Part shown: piece by piece, positions 1 to 7,966 of the stretch
Numbering within the stretch: the stretch's first letter is position 1
Layout of the letters: each line of letters opens with the position of its first letter
The notes under the pieces: model-generated
What the model saw: only the letters and a program-made list of their open reading frames with translations
Databases searched by the model: none
What the model was told of the DNA's origin: nothing
Assembly (NCBI GenBank): GCA_028284225.1
Contig: JANQSD010000013.1
Span: forward strand, 1 to 64,000
DNA: 64,000 nucleotides
Reading direction: 5' to 3'
Source: Arenicellales bacterium
Lineage (GTDB): Bacteria > Pseudomonadota > Gammaproteobacteria > Arenicellales > JAHEKD01
Program-made: the position numbers and the translations under genes

Positions 1-60
1 AAGTATTACCGGTAACTGGAGCATGCTGGGGGATCCATCGGCTTTTCTAAGTCCACAGTA

Positions 61-113
61 GTGTCAGTGATCGAGTAACTTTTTCAGAAAGTAAGCTAAA
101 GTAGGCCTGACAG
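61..113. repeat. Partial third copy of ~170-bp repeat
   Basis: The stretch starting GTGTCAG and ending GGCCTGACAG matches the middle of the copy at 489-541 with scattered mismatches (AAGTAAGCTAAAGT against ATGTAAGTTAAATT). It is directly followed by a short inverted repeat, CCTGACAG then CTGTCAGG. It is probably a decayed member of the same family as the copies at 231-402 and 453-622. Confidence 0.55.
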
Positions 114-230
114 ATAAGCATAACCTGTCAGGCCCATTCACAACTCACCGACGTATCTCAACGCGGTTATATCCTTTATCGAAGGATAGCCCATAAACAA
201 ATAGAGGTACTGATTTCATCTGGGACCTCC

Positions 231-402
231 CCCGAAACGATAACAACTATCCTCAGCACGATTAATGGGTGATGACGACTTGATTGTTCAGTAGAGAATG
301 TAGGCTGAATTCGGTCTGACAAGATGGGCAATGATAAAGGTTTTAATCCTCGCAGCCTTGTACATAACTGTTTCACCGGGAAATGAAACGGGCTTTAAGA
401 AG
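231..402. repeat. ~170-bp direct repeat, copy A
   Basis: This copy begins CCCGAAACGATAAC and ends GGGCTTTAAGAAG. Its second half is nearly identical to copy B, including GGGCAATGATAAAGG, GCAGCCTTGTACATAACTG and TTTCACCGGGAAATGA. Copies A and B start 222 bp apart. A diverged relative of the second half occurs at about 31049-31126. It does not encode a convincing protein, and no target-site duplication is obvious. Confidence 0.8.
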
Positions 403-417
403 TACTACCCCACCTAA

Positions 418-436
418 CCTCCCCTGGAAGGGGAGG
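418..436. repeat. Palindromic repeat CCTCCCCT-GGA-AGGGGAGG
   Basis: A perfect 8-bp inverted repeat with a 3-nt loop lies between copies A and B of the longer repeat. The same palindrome core recurs at 706-720, 31003-31021 and 55454-55472, so it is a dispersed family of REP-like type. Confidence 0.8.
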
Positions 437-452
437 AACTGGATAGCCATGT

Positions 453-622
453 CCCGAAACGATAACGATGATCACCGGCACGATAGTAGTGTCAGACTGC
501 AACGGACTAATTCAAAATGTAAGTTAAATTCGGCCTGACAGGGTGGGCAATGATAAAGGATTCAATCCTTGCAGCCTTGTACATAACTGTTTCACCGGGA
601 AATGAGATGGGCTTTAAGAAGG
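453..622. repeat. ~170-bp direct repeat, copy B
   Basis: This is the second full copy of the element at 231-402. The 3' half (about 540-622) is highly similar to copy A; the 5' half is more diverged. The spacing between copies is occupied by the GGGGAGG palindrome. Confidence 0.8.
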
Positions 623-705
623 AACCTCTTTTAACGGAGTCATTCAATTTCCCGGTGAATGATGACAGTGTTAATCCGAGTTGCCTCACTTCGAATCATT
701 TCCAG

Positions 706-720
706 TCCCCTGGAAGGGGA
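706..720. repeat. Palindromic repeat TCCCCT-GGA-AGGGGA
   Basis: This is a shorter copy of the palindrome at 418-436, followed by the same GGAAC. It lies 86 bp from the 3' end of the minus-strand gene at 807 and could act as a transcript-end hairpin, but it has no T-tract. Confidence 0.65.
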
Positions 721-806
721 GGAACATGTCCCGCATTCATTGCGGGATCTCCTGAATAGCTCTTGGTTCTCTTGGAGGTTCCGGCACAGAGCCGAAATAT
801 CATTTC

Positions 807-1925
807 TCAGTAACTTAGTACAGGCTTTCCTAATACCTTTAAATCCGGTTTAACACCAAGCCCGGCTGACTCAGGAGCTGTAATAGTTGAATCAATAAGT
901 TCAGCGTTAAGTTCTGCTGTTTTGAGGTTAATCATGCCGCGTGTATCCAGTACGCAACGTAAATAGCGCTCAGGGACAGTTTGAGCGAGATGCAGAACGG
1001 CAGCAAAAGCAATTTCAGAACCGACCGTGTCTTGTACACTCATGGTCAGACCAGCGGCGATACATATATCCCGTTGCCGTCGGCACTTTGTTAAACCACC
1101 GTTTTTAGAAATTTTCAGCCCAATGCCATCAGCCGCGTCATCGGCAATAATCTGAATCAGTGATTGCTCGGTAGTTGCCAGTTCATCCAGAACGATTGGA
1201 ATACTTGTACGTTTTCTTAATGATAATGTTTCGCGCCAGCTGGAACAGGGGGCTTCTAGAACAAAGTCTAAATCTGAAGGCAAAATTTGTAACATGCGTA
1301 ACGCATTTTCAACAGTTAAACCGCCATTTGCATCAACCAGGAAATACTCGCCATGTTGACGATCAGCCAGACATTGTTGAATCCGTTCAGCATCTAATGC
1401 TGGTCCGCCTTCTGAATCAAGAGTGCCAATTTTAATTGAATGGCCTTTATAGCCTTGGCTTCGATGAGCTGCCACATTTTGCCGCATAGCATCGGGCGAA
1501 TCAGTTGGAATTGATGAAATGGTGGGTAATCCTCGTGCGGTACTGCCACCAAGTAGTTCACAGACGGGCATATCGACAGATTTACCAAAAATATCCCAGC
1601 AGGCAACATCTAAAGCCGTTTTAGCATGGTTATGTCCAACCAGGCTCTGGTCCATTATTTCATTAATACGATCAACCTGTCTCGGATCATAACCAATTAA
1701 ATTAGGGGCGATTTCAGCAATACCGGCTCGTACACCTAATGCATGCGCGGCAATATAGGTTGCACCAAAAGGTGTACTTTCACCCCAGCCTTCGATGCCT
1801 TCATCGGTTGTTATTCTGACTATGGTGGCGTCAAAGCTTGTGTATTGTCGACCGCCAGATAGTTTATAGACACCGCCTGAATAGGGTAAGTCAACTTGAA
1901 AAACGTCTATCTTTTCTATTTTCAT
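807..1925 (-). CDS. Mandelate racemase/muconate lactonizing enzyme family protein
   Basis: This 372-aa protein belongs to the enolase superfamily, which abstracts a proton next to a carboxylate with Mg2+ help, giving racemisation, epimerisation or dehydration. The N-terminal capping domain covers about residues 1-130 and a TIM-barrel follows. Visible active-site residues are the lysine of HSIKIG (about 165), metal ligands in LVDANGG (D198), VLEAPC (E224) and VLDE (D247), and the lysine of GLKISKNGG (about 271). The HSIK motif and N-terminal half resemble cis-3-hydroxyproline dehydratase and hydroxyproline-betaine 2-epimerase (HpbD) relatives; the exact substrate is unknown. I chose the ATG at 1925 (MKIEKIDVF), the family's usual start, because the 18 codons upstream are translated repeat DNA. 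It follows the MDR gene on the same strand. Confidence 0.85.
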   Translation of the reverse strand: MKIEKIDVFQVDLPYSGGVYKLSGGRQYTSFDATIVRITTDEGIEGWGESTPFGATYIAAHALGVRAGIAEIAPNLIGYDPRQVDRINEIMDQSLVGHNHAKTALDVACWDIFGKSVDMPVCELLGGSTARGLPTISSIPTDSPDAMRQNVAAHRSQGYKGHSIKIGTLDSEGGPALDAERIQQCLADRQHGEYFLVDANGGLTVENALRMLQILPSDLDFVLEAPCSSWRETLSLRKRTSIPIVLDELATTEQSLIQIIADDAADGIGLKISKNGGLTKCRRQRDICIAAGLTMSVQDTVGSEIAFAAVLHLAQTVPERYLRCVLDTRGMINLKTAELNAELIDSTITAPESAGLGVKPDLKVLGKPVLSY

Positions 1926-1927
1926 TG

Positions 1928-2026
1928 CAGCGGCCCAAGGCCGGGTTTGGGTTATCTGGTTAATATTGTCCCGGCACAAGGCCGGGGTTGCTTATCTCTT
2001 CAACATGTCCCGGCACAAGCACTAGT
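1928..2026. repeat. Cluster of CCCGGCACAAGGCCGGG-type palindromes
   Basis: Three related units occur: CGGCCCAAGGCCGGG near 1931, CCCGGCACAAGGCCGGGG near 1971, and a truncated CCCGGCACAAGC near 2008. The two minus-strand genes meet inside this cluster, so the last codons of the oxidoreductase are written by repeat sequence. A related CCGGATCGAATCCGGCAC unit occurs near 63897. Confidence 0.7.
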
Positions 2027-3090
2027 TTGCCAACATGTTTCTTACTAAGAAAATCCTCCTGGGCTTGATGGATTTCAGTTAGTGGATATGATTTTGCAAC
2101 CAAGGGTTTAATTTCATTTCGCTCTATATAACCAATCAGGTTTTCAAACACAACATCATCCTGAAAGGTCGAACCGAATAATGATAAATCTTTTAAATAC
2201 AGCGTCCGCACGTCAAATTCCACTATGGGTCCGGCTATTGCACCTGCTGTGACATAGCGGCCACCTCGGACCAAAATATCCAGAAATGACGGCCAGCTTG
2301 GTCCTACCACCAGGTCAATTACTACATCAATGCTTTCTGTGCCAAGTTCGGCGATTAAATCTGCATTTCGATCTATGACCTTATCGGCACCTATATCTAT
2401 AACGTCTTGTTGTTTGTCTTTGCTTGATACAGCAACGATTTTTGCACCTCTGCGTTTGGCGAGTTGCACTGCGGCTGAGCCGACTCCACCAGAAGCTCCA
2501 GTGATTAGTACTCGTTCAGCACCGACATTGGCCCTGTGCAGCATTCCTTCCGCAGTGGAGTAAGCGCATGGAATTGAGGCGAGTTCGATATCACTCCAGT
2601 TACAGTCAATTTTATGGGTTTCTCGGGCAGGAGCTTTGGCGTATTGCGCAAATGCGCCGTCGCATTCTGAACCGAAGGTCCAGCATTTGAATGGTTCATA
2701 ATTGACATAGCTTCTAAGCATGTTTCTGACTAAGACTCGTTCCCCAATCCTGGCTTGGTCAACATTCTCACCCACTGCGACAACCCGACCGCAGCAATCA
2801 GCACCTTGAATACGGGGGAAGTGTAATTTTTCACCCGACCAGGAGCCGTCATCATCCTCGGCTTCTGCAAAACCGCTTTCTCCTCCTGAATTGGTATCAC
2901 CGGTAACAGCTTTCGAGTACCAGGCAATGCGTGTATTTATGTCGGTATTATTGATGCCGGCGGCAGCAACTTTGATTAACACTTCATCCGGACCCGGGTT
3001 TGGTGTCGGCACGTCCTCTCTGATTTCAAGTTTGTCCAGGCCTCCATGCCCGGTGAGCAGGATTGCTGTCATTCTTTCTGGGATAGTCAT
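1960..3090 (-). CDS. MDR-family zinc-independent alcohol dehydrogenase / quinone oxidoreductase
   Basis: This 376-aa protein is a medium-chain NAD(P)H-dependent oxidoreductase. A GroES-like catalytic domain covers about residues 1-150 (GPDEVLIKVAAAGINNTDIN), followed by a Rossmann domain with the dinucleotide motif GASGGVGSAAVQLAKRRGA near residue 200. The cysteine and histidine ligands of zinc alcohol dehydrogenases are not evident, which suits a quinone-reductase-like member. The last residues (about NPGLVPGQY) are encoded by palindromic repeat DNA and are probably not functional. It lies between the LysR gene and the enolase-superfamily gene on the same strand, so the three may be co-transcribed. 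The substrate cannot be told from sequence. Confidence 0.85.
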   Translation of the reverse strand: MTIPERMTAILLTGHGGLDKLEIREDVPTPNPGPDEVLIKVAAAGINNTDINTRIAWYSKAVTGDTNSGGESGFAEAEDDDGSWSGEKLHFPRIQGADCCGRVVAVGENVDQARIGERVLVRNMLRSYVNYEPFKCWTFGSECDGAFAQYAKAPARETHKIDCNWSDIELASIPCAYSTAEGMLHRANVGAERVLITGASGGVGSAAVQLAKRRGAKIVAVSSKDKQQDVIDIGADKVIDRNADLIAELGTESIDVVIDLVVGPSWPSFLDILVRGGRYVTAGAIAGPIVEFDVRTLYLKDLSLFGSTFQDDVVFENLIGYIERNEIKPLVAKSYPLTEIHQAQEDFLSKKHVGKLVLVPGHVEEISNPGLVPGQY

Positions 3091-3142
3091 TTACGTTCTC
3101 GAGTTATTTGTGCCTGAGCATAGCAAACTCAACTTTTCCTGG

Positions 3143-4006
3143 CTATGCTTGATCAATAATCCATTGCCTGAAAATTTTAAGAGCAGGGTTGTCCATTGCT
3201 TTTTCCGGGTAGGCCAGATAATAACCATAGTCATCAAGTTCTACAGGTGAAATCTGAAACAAAAGTTTTTTTTGGATTTCATGATCGACCAGTATGTCAT
3301 TGAGAGCGATGCCTTGCCCATTAATGACAGCTTCAACACGTACATTTGGGTCCGAAATTACCAGATCTGTTCGCTTGGGTGCATAGCTAAGTCCCGCTTT
3401 TTGATACCAGGTTTGCCAGGCTTCGCTATCGTCTCTATCGTGAAGCAGCGTGATGCTGCTCAAAGTTTCTTTCAGGCTAGAATCCCTAACTTGCCTGGCA
3501 ATAATTTTCCCGGCAGTCACTTTAGCAGGGCAGCTGAATAATTTTTCAATGACCATGTCTGACCATCTGCCATCGCCCCAGCGGATAGCCAGATCGATTT
3601 GGTTAGAGGCCAGGTCAATTAAATCGGCCATTGGCTGTAGTCGTAAACTAATATCAGGATGAATCGCTGTGAATTTCATTAAGCGAGGCATTAACCAGCG
3701 CGAAGCGAAGTAAGTCGACATGCCTATTGTAATCCGTCGACTATTGTCAGTTTTTAAGTTTGATATTTCTGATTCAATCTGTGCAAACAAAGGTTGAGTT
3801 GTTTGTAACAGTAGTTTGCCCTTGTCAGTCAAGCTTATGCGGCTATGTTGACGCATGAATAAGTCAAAACCTAAATTGTCTTCAAGACGCTTGATTTGAT
3901 AACTGACTGCACCTTTGGTCAGATTTAATTCTGTTGCAGCACGCGTGATGCTCATGGATTGGGCCACGACGTTAAACACTCTTAAACTGTCAAAAGCTCT
4001 GAACAT
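3143..4006 (-). CDS. LysR-family transcriptional regulator (GcvA-like)
   Basis: This 287-aa regulator has an N-terminal winged helix-turn-helix at about residues 5-65 (FNVVAQSMSITRAATELNLTKGAVSYQIKRLE) and a substrate-binding domain from about residue 90. The wording FRAFDSLRVFNVVAQ and the domain layout resemble the GcvA/AmpR branch. It is the first gene of a minus-strand set with the oxidoreductase and enolase-family enzyme. It is divergent from the MttB-family gene at 4158, so it is the natural candidate to control both directions through the 151-bp AT-rich space between them. The inducer is unknown. Confidence 0.92.
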   Translation of the reverse strand: MFRAFDSLRVFNVVAQSMSITRAATELNLTKGAVSYQIKRLEDNLGFDLFMRQHSRISLTDKGKLLLQTTQPLFAQIESEISNLKTDNSRRITIGMSTYFASRWLMPRLMKFTAIHPDISLRLQPMADLIDLASNQIDLAIRWGDGRWSDMVIEKLFSCPAKVTAGKIIARQVRDSSLKETLSSITLLHDRDDSEAWQTWYQKAGLSYAPKRTDLVISDPNVRVEAVINGQGIALNDILVDHEIQKKLLFQISPVELDDYGYYLAYPEKAMDNPALKIFRQWIIDQA

Positions 4007-4157
4007 TATCTTTGTTTAAATTGATTGAACACTTAGTATAAATTATTTGGTTTGCAACTTGATTATTTTGCTATGAAAATTAGTTCTTTGTCATTTTAAT
4101 TGGTTTTTTAAACAAAATTTAAGTAAAAAAAATTTAAACAATCAGTTTAGAGAGTAA
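4007..4157. promoter_or_regulatory. Divergent LysR/mttB-like control region
   Basis: This very AT-rich intergenic space separates the regulator from the methyltransferase gene. An imperfect inverted repeat of GTT-N11-AAC form lies at 4014-4030, close to the LysR start, and TTTAAAC motifs recur at about 4108 and 4133. LysR proteins typically bind T-N11-A repeats in such divergent spaces. The assignment is by position and pattern only. Confidence 0.45.
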
Positions 4158-5708
4158 ATGCATAGGCAAGTCACGGATAATTTAAGAACCCGACGTCGGC
4201 GCAGAATCGATCCGACTTGCAATAATTCAACCCACTCCCATTCATTACAGCCGAAAAAACTAATACGAAAGTTGCCTGCTTATCAGATGCTGGATGAATC
4301 ATCACTGATTCAGCTGGAAGATCAGGCCGATTGGATTTTGGACCAAATCGGAATTGAGATTCGAAACGATGAAGAAGCGCTTGAGTTGTTTCGCAATGCA
4401 GGTGCAAGAGTATCTGAGCAACGGGTTAAATTTGAACCGGGTTTAGCACGATCATTGTGTCAGACGGCACCGTCCATGTTTGAAATGCATGGACGTGATC
4501 CCAGGCACACTATCACTATAGGTGGTGACTATGTTGTTTTAACGCCGAGTTATGGCCCGCCATTTGTGACTGATCTGGATAAGGGCAGGCGTTATGCGAC
4601 GATTGTTGATTTTCAGAATTTTATAAAACTGGCTTATATCTCACCCTGGCTGCATCATTCCGGAGGAACGGTATGTGAGCCGGTCGATATTGCTGTGAAC
4701 AAGCGGCATTTGGATATGGTTTATAGCCATTTGCGTTATTCAACTAAACCGTTCATGGGTTCGGTAACAGCACCGGAGCGTGCGCAGGATTCGATTGAGA
4801 TGGCTCGAATCGTATTTGGTCGCAATTTCATGGAACAACATTGTGTGATTCAGGGCAATATCAATGTCAACTCCCCTCTGGTCTTTGATGAGGTCATGAC
4901 CGGGGCGCTGAAAGCGTACTCAAGAGCGAATCAGGGCATTGTACTCTCGCCGTTTATTCTTGGTGGGGCCATGGGTCCTGTAACCCAGCCGGCATTGATA
5001 GCACAAGCTCATGCGGAGGCAATGGTCGGAATTGCGTTGAGTCAATTAGTGCGACCAGGGGCACCGGTTGTCTATGGTAATTTTCTGACAACGTTAAACC
5101 TTAAAACGGGTGCACCCACATTTGGTACACCTCAGGCCGTATTGTCGACTTATGCTATTGGACAGCTTTGCCGACGTTTAGGCTTGCCGCTGCGTTGCGG
5201 TGGCTATTTAACAGCTGCCAAGAGTGTTGACGGGCAAGCCATGCAAGAATCCATTGATTCTATGAATGCAGGGATTATGGCGGGTGCTAATTATATTCTG
5301 CATGCAGCAGGCTGGCTGGAAGGCGGATTGACCATGGGCTATGAGAAGTTTGTCATCGACCTGGAGAACTGTGGTGCTCTACACAGTTTGCTTGATGGTT
5401 TGACTATTGACGAGAATAATCTGGCTAAACAAGCTTATAGACAAGCCGGTCCGGGGGAAAACTTTTTAGGTGTACCGCACACCATGGAAAATTTCAAAAC
5501 AGCAAACTATATGGCAGATTTAGCTGATACCCAATCGTTTGAACAATGGTCTGAACAAGGCAGCTTGACCATCGAACAGCGTGCAAACAAGCACTGGAAA
5601 CAAATGCTGGCTGAATATGTCATGCCGCCCATGGACGAATCAATCAATCAAAGGTTAATAGATTTTATTCAGCAAAAGAAGCAGGCAGTGCCGGACCAAT
5701 GGTATTAG
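4158..5708 (+). CDS. MttB-family (trimethylamine methyltransferase-like) protein, non-pyrrolysine
   Basis: This 516-aa protein belongs to the MttB superfamily, whose characterised members move a methyl group from a methylated or quaternary amine to a corrinoid cofactor. Family landmarks include LPAYQMLDESSLIQLEDQAD near residue 40, the glycine-rich GAMGPVTQPALIAQAHAEAM, QLVRPGAPVVYGNF and MAGANYILHAAGWLEGGL. The reading frame has no internal amber codon, so it lacks the pyrrolysine of true MttB and falls with the glycine betaine methyltransferase-like group. The N-terminus carries an arginine-rich tail (RTRRRRR). The ATG at 4158 follows a GAGAG. The GcvT-like gene begins 28 bp downstream, suggesting an operon. 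No corrinoid protein is encoded nearby. The substrate is unknown. Confidence 0.88.
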   Translation: MHRQVTDNLRTRRRRRIDPTCNNSTHSHSLQPKKLIRKLPAYQMLDESSLIQLEDQADWILDQIGIEIRNDEEALELFRNAGARVSEQRVKFEPGLARSLCQTAPSMFEMHGRDPRHTITIGGDYVVLTPSYGPPFVTDLDKGRRYATIVDFQNFIKLAYISPWLHHSGGTVCEPVDIAVNKRHLDMVYSHLRYSTKPFMGSVTAPERAQDSIEMARIVFGRNFMEQHCVIQGNINVNSPLVFDEVMTGALKAYSRANQGIVLSPFILGGAMGPVTQPALIAQAHAEAMVGIALSQLVRPGAPVVYGNFLTTLNLKTGAPTFGTPQAVLSTYAIGQLCRRLGLPLRCGGYLTAAKSVDGQAMQESIDSMNAGIMAGANYILHAAGWLEGGLTMGYEKFVIDLENCGALHSLLDGLTIDENNLAKQAYRQAGPGENFLGVPHTMENFKTANYMADLADTQSFEQWSEQGSLTIEQRANKHWKQMLAEYVMPPMDESINQRLIDFIQQKKQAVPDQWY

Positions 5709-5736
5709 TTAATTTCAATTTACTAGGAGAAATAAT

Positions 5737-6840
5737 ATGACCGAATCAACACGTACATCACAGCTCGCGTCACGGCATACTGCTCTCGGTTCTGATCTGG
5801 AAGACTGGAATGGGATGGGTACGGCCTGGAGCTACAACACTAACCCTGAGGATGAACATGATGCGGTGCGTGAAGCAGCAGGGCTGTTTGACATGTCTGC
5901 GCTTAAAAAAGTTTATTTGCGTGGCCCTGATGCGGCTAGAGTGGCTGATCATGTAATCACTCGTGATATGAGCAGAATAGACCCGGGTCAATCGGCTTAC
6001 GGAGCAATTCTGACTGAGCAAGGTACAGTTTGCGATGATGCGATCATTGCCAATAATGACAATACCGAGTGGCTGGCTTGTCATGGTTCGGGTGAAACCA
6101 TGGAGCGACTGCAAGAATCAGGGGCGGGATTAAACGTTGATATCGAACTGAATGATGATTTACACAATATTTCAGTCCAGGGTCCGAAAGCAATGCAATT
6201 ATTGGATGCGCATACCCCCACGGATTTGGGTGCCTTGGCTTATTTCCATCATCAACCGACTGAATTATTTGGTCATCGATGCCGGATTTCCCGAACAGGT
6301 TATTCAGGCGAAAAAGGCTATGAAGTCCTTGTGGATCGTTCAGCAGTCTGTGATGTTTGGGATAATCTTTTAGGCTATGGAGAGGAGCTTGGTGTTTTGC
6401 CATGTTCGTTCACTGCATTGGATAAGGTGCGTATCGAAGCCGCATTATTGTTTTTTGGTTATGATATGACTGTAGAGCATAGTCCTTGGGAGGTTGGATT
6501 AGGATTTACTATCAATCGCAATAAAGGTGATTTCCGCGGTAAGGATAAGGTGTTTGAACTGCAGGGCCGGGAACGTTTTAAGTTGGCGGGTATAGATATC
6601 GATCATAATGAGGCTTTGGTGGGTGGTGAGAAATTATTGCATGATGGAAAAGAAGTGGGCGTCATTAACAGTCCCGGTTATTCGCACCGATTGAAAAAAT
6701 CTCTGGCTTTAGTGCATCTGGACCCGGGTGTATTAACTACCGGAACGCAACTAAATATAGTTTCCGAAGCAGGCAATTACTCGGCACGAGTGTCGACTAT
6801 ACCGTTCTATGATCCAACAAAATCACGAGTTAGGACATAA
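5737..6840 (+). CDS. GcvT-family aminomethyltransferase-like protein
   Basis: This 367-aa protein has the fold of glycine-cleavage T-protein, DMSP demethylase DmdA and sarcosine/dimethylglycine oxidase tails, which transfer one-carbon units to tetrahydrofolate. Landmarks are AAGLFDMSALKKVYLRGPDA near residue 50, ILTEQGTVCDDAIIA with the conserved aspartate near 100, and RTGYSGEKGYEV near 190. A clear ribosome site, CTAGGAG, lies upstream of the ATG. No P, H or L glycine-cleavage gene is in the window, so a role in glycine cleavage is unlikely. Its place after an MttB-like gene suggests it takes the released methyl group onto folate. That pairing is inference. Confidence 0.85.
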   Translation: MTESTRTSQLASRHTALGSDLEDWNGMGTAWSYNTNPEDEHDAVREAAGLFDMSALKKVYLRGPDAARVADHVITRDMSRIDPGQSAYGAILTEQGTVCDDAIIANNDNTEWLACHGSGETMERLQESGAGLNVDIELNDDLHNISVQGPKAMQLLDAHTPTDLGALAYFHHQPTELFGHRCRISRTGYSGEKGYEVLVDRSAVCDVWDNLLGYGEELGVLPCSFTALDKVRIEAALLFFGYDMTVEHSPWEVGLGFTINRNKGDFRGKDKVFELQGRERFKLAGIDIDHNEALVGGEKLLHDGKEVGVINSPGYSHRLKKSLALVHLDPGVLTTGTQLNIVSEAGNYSARVSTIPFYDPTKSRVRT

Positions 6841-6848
6841 ACTTGAGG

Positions 6849-7811
6849 CTAGCTATAATACCCGGCTCGTACTGTTGCTCCAATAAAGTTGCAAAGCAGG
6901 CGTTCGGCGTGGACCATGCTGGTGTTGCCGACATCAAGAGAAGGGGCAATTTCAACCAGATCCATGCCCAGCACACGGCCTTTATTTACCAGGCCATGAA
7001 TCAATTGACGAGTCTGTACCCAATTTAACCCGCCAGGCGTCTGAGCCATAACAGCAGGCATAATGCTGGGATCAAGCCCATCTGCATCAACGGTTAAATA
7101 GTAGTAGCCATCATCCACAATGCGATCCAGGACCGCCTGAATGCCGATTTCATGCATTTCATAAGCGGTAATAATATCTGCACCATATTCTAATGCCGCT
7201 TCAACTTCACCCGTTCTGGCACTACCGATACCACGGATGCCGACTTGTACAATTTCGTTGATCCAGGGCATTTCGCTGGCCCGACGAATCGGGCTGGAAT
7301 AGCCTTCTTTTTGCCCATTTATATCATTGCGCCAATCAATGTGTGCATCAATTTGAACCAGTGTGATTTTTTGATTGATCTCTTCGAGCGCGCGTAATAC
7401 AGGAATAGGTATGCCATGATCGCCGCCGAGAGTGATCAATATCGCTTCTGATTTAAAAATCAGTCTGGCGGCTTGCTCGGCTCTACGATAATGTTCCTCA
7501 GGATCGTTTAGATCAGCTGTAACATTGCCGCAATCAACAATCTTAATGTCCTGATCGTTCAGTAGTGGACCACCTAAATCCCAATCAAAGTGATTGAGTG
7601 TATATTCGATATCAATCATGTTGCTTGACTGGCGTATTGCATCCGGTGCCAGGCTTTGATCGTTGGCTAATTCATGAGTGCGATAAGGTTTGCCATAGGG
7701 AATACCCAATACAGCAATGTCGGCATCGAGTTGATCCAAATTTAGCTGAAGTGGAAAATCTAGAAAAGTTTGTGGTGAGCAACCTGGTGATTGTGTGAGA
7801 TTATCAGTCAT
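6849..7811 (-). CDS. Agmatinase/ureohydrolase family protein
   Basis: This 320-aa protein belongs to the arginase/agmatinase family, binuclear Mn2+ enzymes that hydrolyse guanidino groups to urea plus an amine. The metal motifs are intact: GGDHG (H132), DAHID (D155, H157, D159) and DADGLDP (D242, D244). Known members act on agmatine, guanidinobutyrate, guanidinopropionate or related compounds, and sequence alone does not separate these. It is convergent with the GcvT-like gene and divergent from the second MttB-like gene, so it sits inside the methyltransferase block and may act on the same substrate family. Confidence 0.9.
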   Translation of the reverse strand: MTDNLTQSPGCSPQTFLDFPLQLNLDQLDADIAVLGIPYGKPYRTHELANDQSLAPDAIRQSSNMIDIEYTLNHFDWDLGGPLLNDQDIKIVDCGNVTADLNDPEEHYRRAEQAARLIFKSEAILITLGGDHGIPIPVLRALEEINQKITLVQIDAHIDWRNDINGQKEGYSSPIRRASEMPWINEIVQVGIRGIGSARTGEVEAALEYGADIITAYEMHEIGIQAVLDRIVDDGYYYLTVDADGLDPSIMPAVMAQTPGGLNWVQTRQLIHGLVNKGRVLGMDLVEIAPSLDVGNTSMVHAERLLCNFIGATVRAGYYS

Positions 7812-7849
7812 TCGATAATATTAAACTGTTAAGCGGCTTAAAGTCTACG

Positions 7850-7891
7850 TTGATTTATAGTGACATTACATTTGCTAAACTGATAAATCAA
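7850..7891. promoter_or_regulatory. Inverted repeat in divergent ureohydrolase/mttB-like promoter region
   Basis: TTGATTTAT at 7850-7858 and its exact complement ATAAATCAA at 7883-7891 form a 9-bp inverted repeat with a 24-bp spacer. It lies between two divergent genes. It could be an operator for a shared regulator, perhaps the LysR protein of this block. Confidence 0.4.
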
Positions 7892-7966
7892 ATTTTGCAA
7901 AAGCCTATTGCACTTATTGTTAAGACTTCATAGTATCGGCAAATACAAACACACCGAGAAAACTGT

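Larger units (their letters stand above)
1..806. other. Gene-free repeat-rich intergenic region
   Basis: I find no credible gene in these 806 bases. Short open frames on both strands lack family-like sequence and overlap repeats. The region holds one partial and two fuller copies of a ~170-bp repeat plus two copies of a GGGGAGG palindrome, listed separately. Positions 623-806 are otherwise unremarkable and run up to the stop codon of the enolase-superfamily gene on the minus strand. The first 60 bases show nothing I recognise. Confidence 0.7.

Noticed and set aside
231-622. CRISPR array
   Set aside because: The repeats are ~170 bp, only two or three copies, without uniform short spacers or cas genes.
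176-853. Short open frames of 60-70 codons on both strands in the first 850 bases
   Set aside because: They cross the direct repeats, share no family-like sequence and lie in DNA that is repeated elsewhere, so they are chance frames.
5737-6840. Glycine cleavage system T protein (gcvT)
   Set aside because: No gcvP, gcvH or lipoamide partner is adjacent, and the neighbour is an MttB-like gene, so a general GcvT-family label is safer.
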